From Haloferula sp. BvORR071 (GTDB taxonomy: Bacteria; Verrucomicrobiota; Verrucomicrobiia; Verrucomicrobiales; Akkermansiaceae), in assembly GCF_000739615.1 (NCBI RefSeq), contig NZ_BATP01000022.1:62001-126000 (forward strand): a stretch of 64,000 bases of DNA, written 5' to 3'. Below the pieces are notes generated by a model, which saw nothing but the letters and a program-made list of their open reading frames with translations, was not told the origin of the DNA and ran no database searches. Position numbers and translations under genes: made by a program. Numbering within the stretch: position 1 is the stretch's first letter; each line of letters opens with the position of its first letter. Of the stretch, positions 62,343-64,000 are shown in pieces.

Positions 62343-62516
62343 GATGCAGTGCGTCGAGTTCAGGAGAGGGGGAAGGCGGGCAGACCCAAGTGCCCGCAAT
62401 TCCAAGCTGAGGAAGACCACATCGGACGGCGCGGTGCCAGTCCGCCGGTCCCGCCAATCTGCATGGCTCAGCATGGCAGTTTGACATCCGCAGGTCGGCT
62501 CGCATGATTCCGACTC
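62343..62516. promoter_or_regulatory. Divergent promoter region
   Basis: 174 bp between the start of the autotransporter-repeat gene and the divergent regulator. It should hold both promoters and probably the regulator's operator; no clear palindrome stands out. Confidence 0.4.
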
Positions 62517-63593
62517 ATGGAATCGCTGCGCCGGATCACGCTGGTGGATCAAGCTGAGGCCGCCCTACGGGAGGCGCTCCGCGAGGGGCGCTTCGGCGAG
62601 CGCTTGCCGGGGATGCGGCCGCTGGCGGAGGCGCTGGCGGTGAATGCGCTGACCGTGGGCGAGGCGGTGTCGCGTCTGGTGGCCGATGGCACCTTGGTAT
62701 CGGAGGGACCGCGCAAGAAGTTCCGGATCGCGCGGCACGGGCGCGGCGGCAAGTCAGCCACGCGGCGCAAGGTGCTGTATCTCACCGCCGAGCCGATGCA
62801 CGAGATGAAGCCGGTGGCGCTGGAGATCCTCTCGCTGCTGCTGTTGGAGCGGCCCGACTGGGATGTGAAGCACCGCGCGATCGGGCGCAGCGAGGGCCGC
62901 ACCGACCGGCGGCGCTGGGATGGATTGCTGAAGTCGGAGGAAGCGCGGCACCTCGTTTACTTCGGCGGGCATCCGGCCTTCGCCAAGTGGTCCTTGGCGC
63001 GCGGGGTGCCGACGGTCTTCCTCGGCGGCGATACGGCCCGTGAGCCGGTGCCGATGCTCGGGGTGAATGCCGCGCTGATGATCGAGCAGGTAATGGAGAA
63101 GCTGATCGCGCTGGGACACACGCGGATCTGCCATCCAATCTGCGGGATGCCGGAGGGCTTCAGCGAGCGGCAACGGCGCTCGATGGGGAAATGCCTAGAG
63201 GCTCATGGCTTGCCCTTTGTGCCGAACTATCATGCGCCGATCGTTCCGAAGCTGGATCCGGACGAGTTCACACGCGCGCTGGCGGAGGTGTTCAAGGTCC
63301 GGCGACCGACCGCGCTGGTGGTCTTCGACTGGGAGCACTTCATCACAGCTTCGTGCATGCTGCGGGAGATGGGCTTGAAGATTCCCCGCGATGTGTCGGT
63401 TGCGATTTTATCTCCGGACCGGCATATGGCCTGGCACCGGCCGCAGATCGCACATTTCCGCTATCCGGTGGGGCCGATCGTGAAGACGCTGACGAAGTGG
63501 ATCGAGGCGCCGCCGGAGGATTTGCGGGTTTCGATTTCGCTGCCGCTGGAGTTGTTTGAAGCGGATTCGCTGGGGCGGGCGTCGAAGGGGTAG
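62517..63593 (+). CDS. GntR-type DNA-binding domain fused to a LacI-like sensor domain
   Basis: 358 residues. N-terminal winged helix at about 8-70 with the GntR pattern RLPGMRPLAEALAVNALTVG, AVSRLVADGTLVSEG. The C-terminal 270 residues follow the periplasmic-binding-protein fold of LacI/XylR regulators (VYFGGHPAFAKW, GHTRICHPICGM, TALVVFDWEHFITASCMLRE, VSVAILSPD). This hybrid architecture is widespread in Verrucomicrobia and Planctomycetes and usually responds to sugars. The divergent secreted gene is its likely target. Confidence 0.85.
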   Translation: MESLRRITLVDQAEAALREALREGRFGERLPGMRPLAEALAVNALTVGEAVSRLVADGTLVSEGPRKKFRIARHGRGGKSATRRKVLYLTAEPMHEMKPVALEILSLLLLERPDWDVKHRAIGRSEGRTDRRRWDGLLKSEEARHLVYFGGHPAFAKWSLARGVPTVFLGGDTAREPVPMLGVNAALMIEQVMEKLIALGHTRICHPICGMPEGFSERQRRSMGKCLEAHGLPFVPNYHAPIVPKLDPDEFTRALAEVFKVRRPTALVVFDWEHFITASCMLREMGLKIPRDVSVAILSPDRHMAWHRPQIAHFRYPVGPIVKTLTKWIEAPPEDLRVSISLPLELFEADSLGRASKG

Positions 63594-63664
63594 CAGCTCC
63601 CCTCCCCTCTTCTTCGCATCTTCCGGGAACTTGCATCCAAACGAATGAATGAATTCCCTGAGGG

Positions 63665-64000
63665 ATGAGTCTCAGGGTCATGATCTTCCATCGCGTGATT
63701 CCGCTGTTCCTTTCGGCGCTGGCGCCGTTGACGGCGGCTGAGTTTCCCAATGTCCCCGGTTCGGACCGGGTTTTGACCACCATGGAGGTGAAGAACTTCT
63801 GGGTGAACCACTTGCACAATCAGCCGCTGGCGCCGGAGCCGACGAGGCTGCATCCGGAAAAGGCGGAGGCGCGGAGCCATGAGATCACGCGACGACGGGA
63901 GCTGATCAAGGCGATCCGGGCGGGCCAGCATGATTTGGCGGCGCGGCTGGTGTGCTTGAGCCACAATGTGGAGGCGTGGACGCGCCAAGGTGACACTGGG
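63665..64000 (+). CDS. Secreted protein, 3' end outside the window
   Basis: 112 codons visible from the ATG at 63665, open to the end of the window. Signal peptide MSLRVMIFHRVIPLFLSALA with cleavage near LTAAEF; then NFWVNHLHNQPLAPEPTRLH and an Arg/Glu-rich helix. Not recognised. It starts 71 bp after the regulator stop. Confidence 0.65.
   Translation, partial: MSLRVMIFHRVIPLFLSALAPLTAAEFPNVPGSDRVLTTMEVKNFWVNHLHNQPLAPEPTRLHPEKAEARSHEITRRRELIKAIRAGQHDLAARLVCLSHNVEAWTRQGDTG

Overview
The window is chromosomal DNA of a high-GC Verrucomicrobia-like bacterium, probably near Luteolibacter/Haloferula. This rests on giant secreted LamG and autotransporter-repeat proteins, a 'Verru_Chthon' pseudopilin-like protein, a sulfatase, a GntR/LacI-type hybrid regulator, a fused CcoN-CcoO oxidase subunit, and host genes that mostly lack Shine-Dalgarno sequences. 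About 26.7 kb of lower-GC, phage-like DNA interrupts it.

Layout. 1-9.1 kb: end of a LamG surface protein, a Verru_Chthon cassette A-like protein, a small secreted protein and a secreted sulfatase, closed by a strong terminator. 9.3-15.8 kb: a signalling cluster of CHASE3 hybrid histidine kinase, CheR, CheB and a REC-HK-REC hybrid kinase. 15.8-27.9 kb (minus strand): a cbb3 oxidase locus with ccoS, ccoNO fusion, ccoQ, monoheme ccoP, ccoG, a 56-residue membrane protein, a TauE/SafE-like protein and the ccoI copper ATPase, followed by a PocR/AraC regulator. An IS110-family element sits in the middle of it. 28.1 kb: an alpha/beta hydrolase.

28.9-55.6 kb: a siphovirus-type prophage integrated into the anticodon loop of a host tRNA-Arg(CCT). 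The split host gene remains as a 3' half at 28853-28894 and a 5' half at 55611-55649. The phage carries its own intact tRNA-Arg(CCT) with a copied upstream region, so it can replace the gene it destroys. Reading leftward from about 49 kb the order is HNH nucleases, small regulators, terminase, portal, S49 protease, scaffold, capsid, head-tail and tail genes, tail chaperones with a probable -1 frameshift, tape measure, baseplate/fibre genes, holin and endolysin. A collagen-like fibre, a membrane protein resembling abortive-infection proteins, and the integrase lie at the right end. No repressor or replication gene is recognisable. Nine phage genes carry the same start-associated sequence, TTTGAC (ATTGAC once) followed by a GC-rich stretch, 13-21 nt before the start codon and in place of a Shine-Dalgarno sequence.

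55.7-58.5 kb: seven tandem paralogues of an unrecognised two-helix membrane protein, in two divergent blocks with 4-base ATGA overlaps. Their two ends are conserved and their middles are unrelated. This array, the phage start-associated motif and the tRNA replacement are the most interesting signals here. 58.7-64 kb: an autotransporter-repeat protein, a divergent GntR/LacI-like regulator and the start of another secreted protein.
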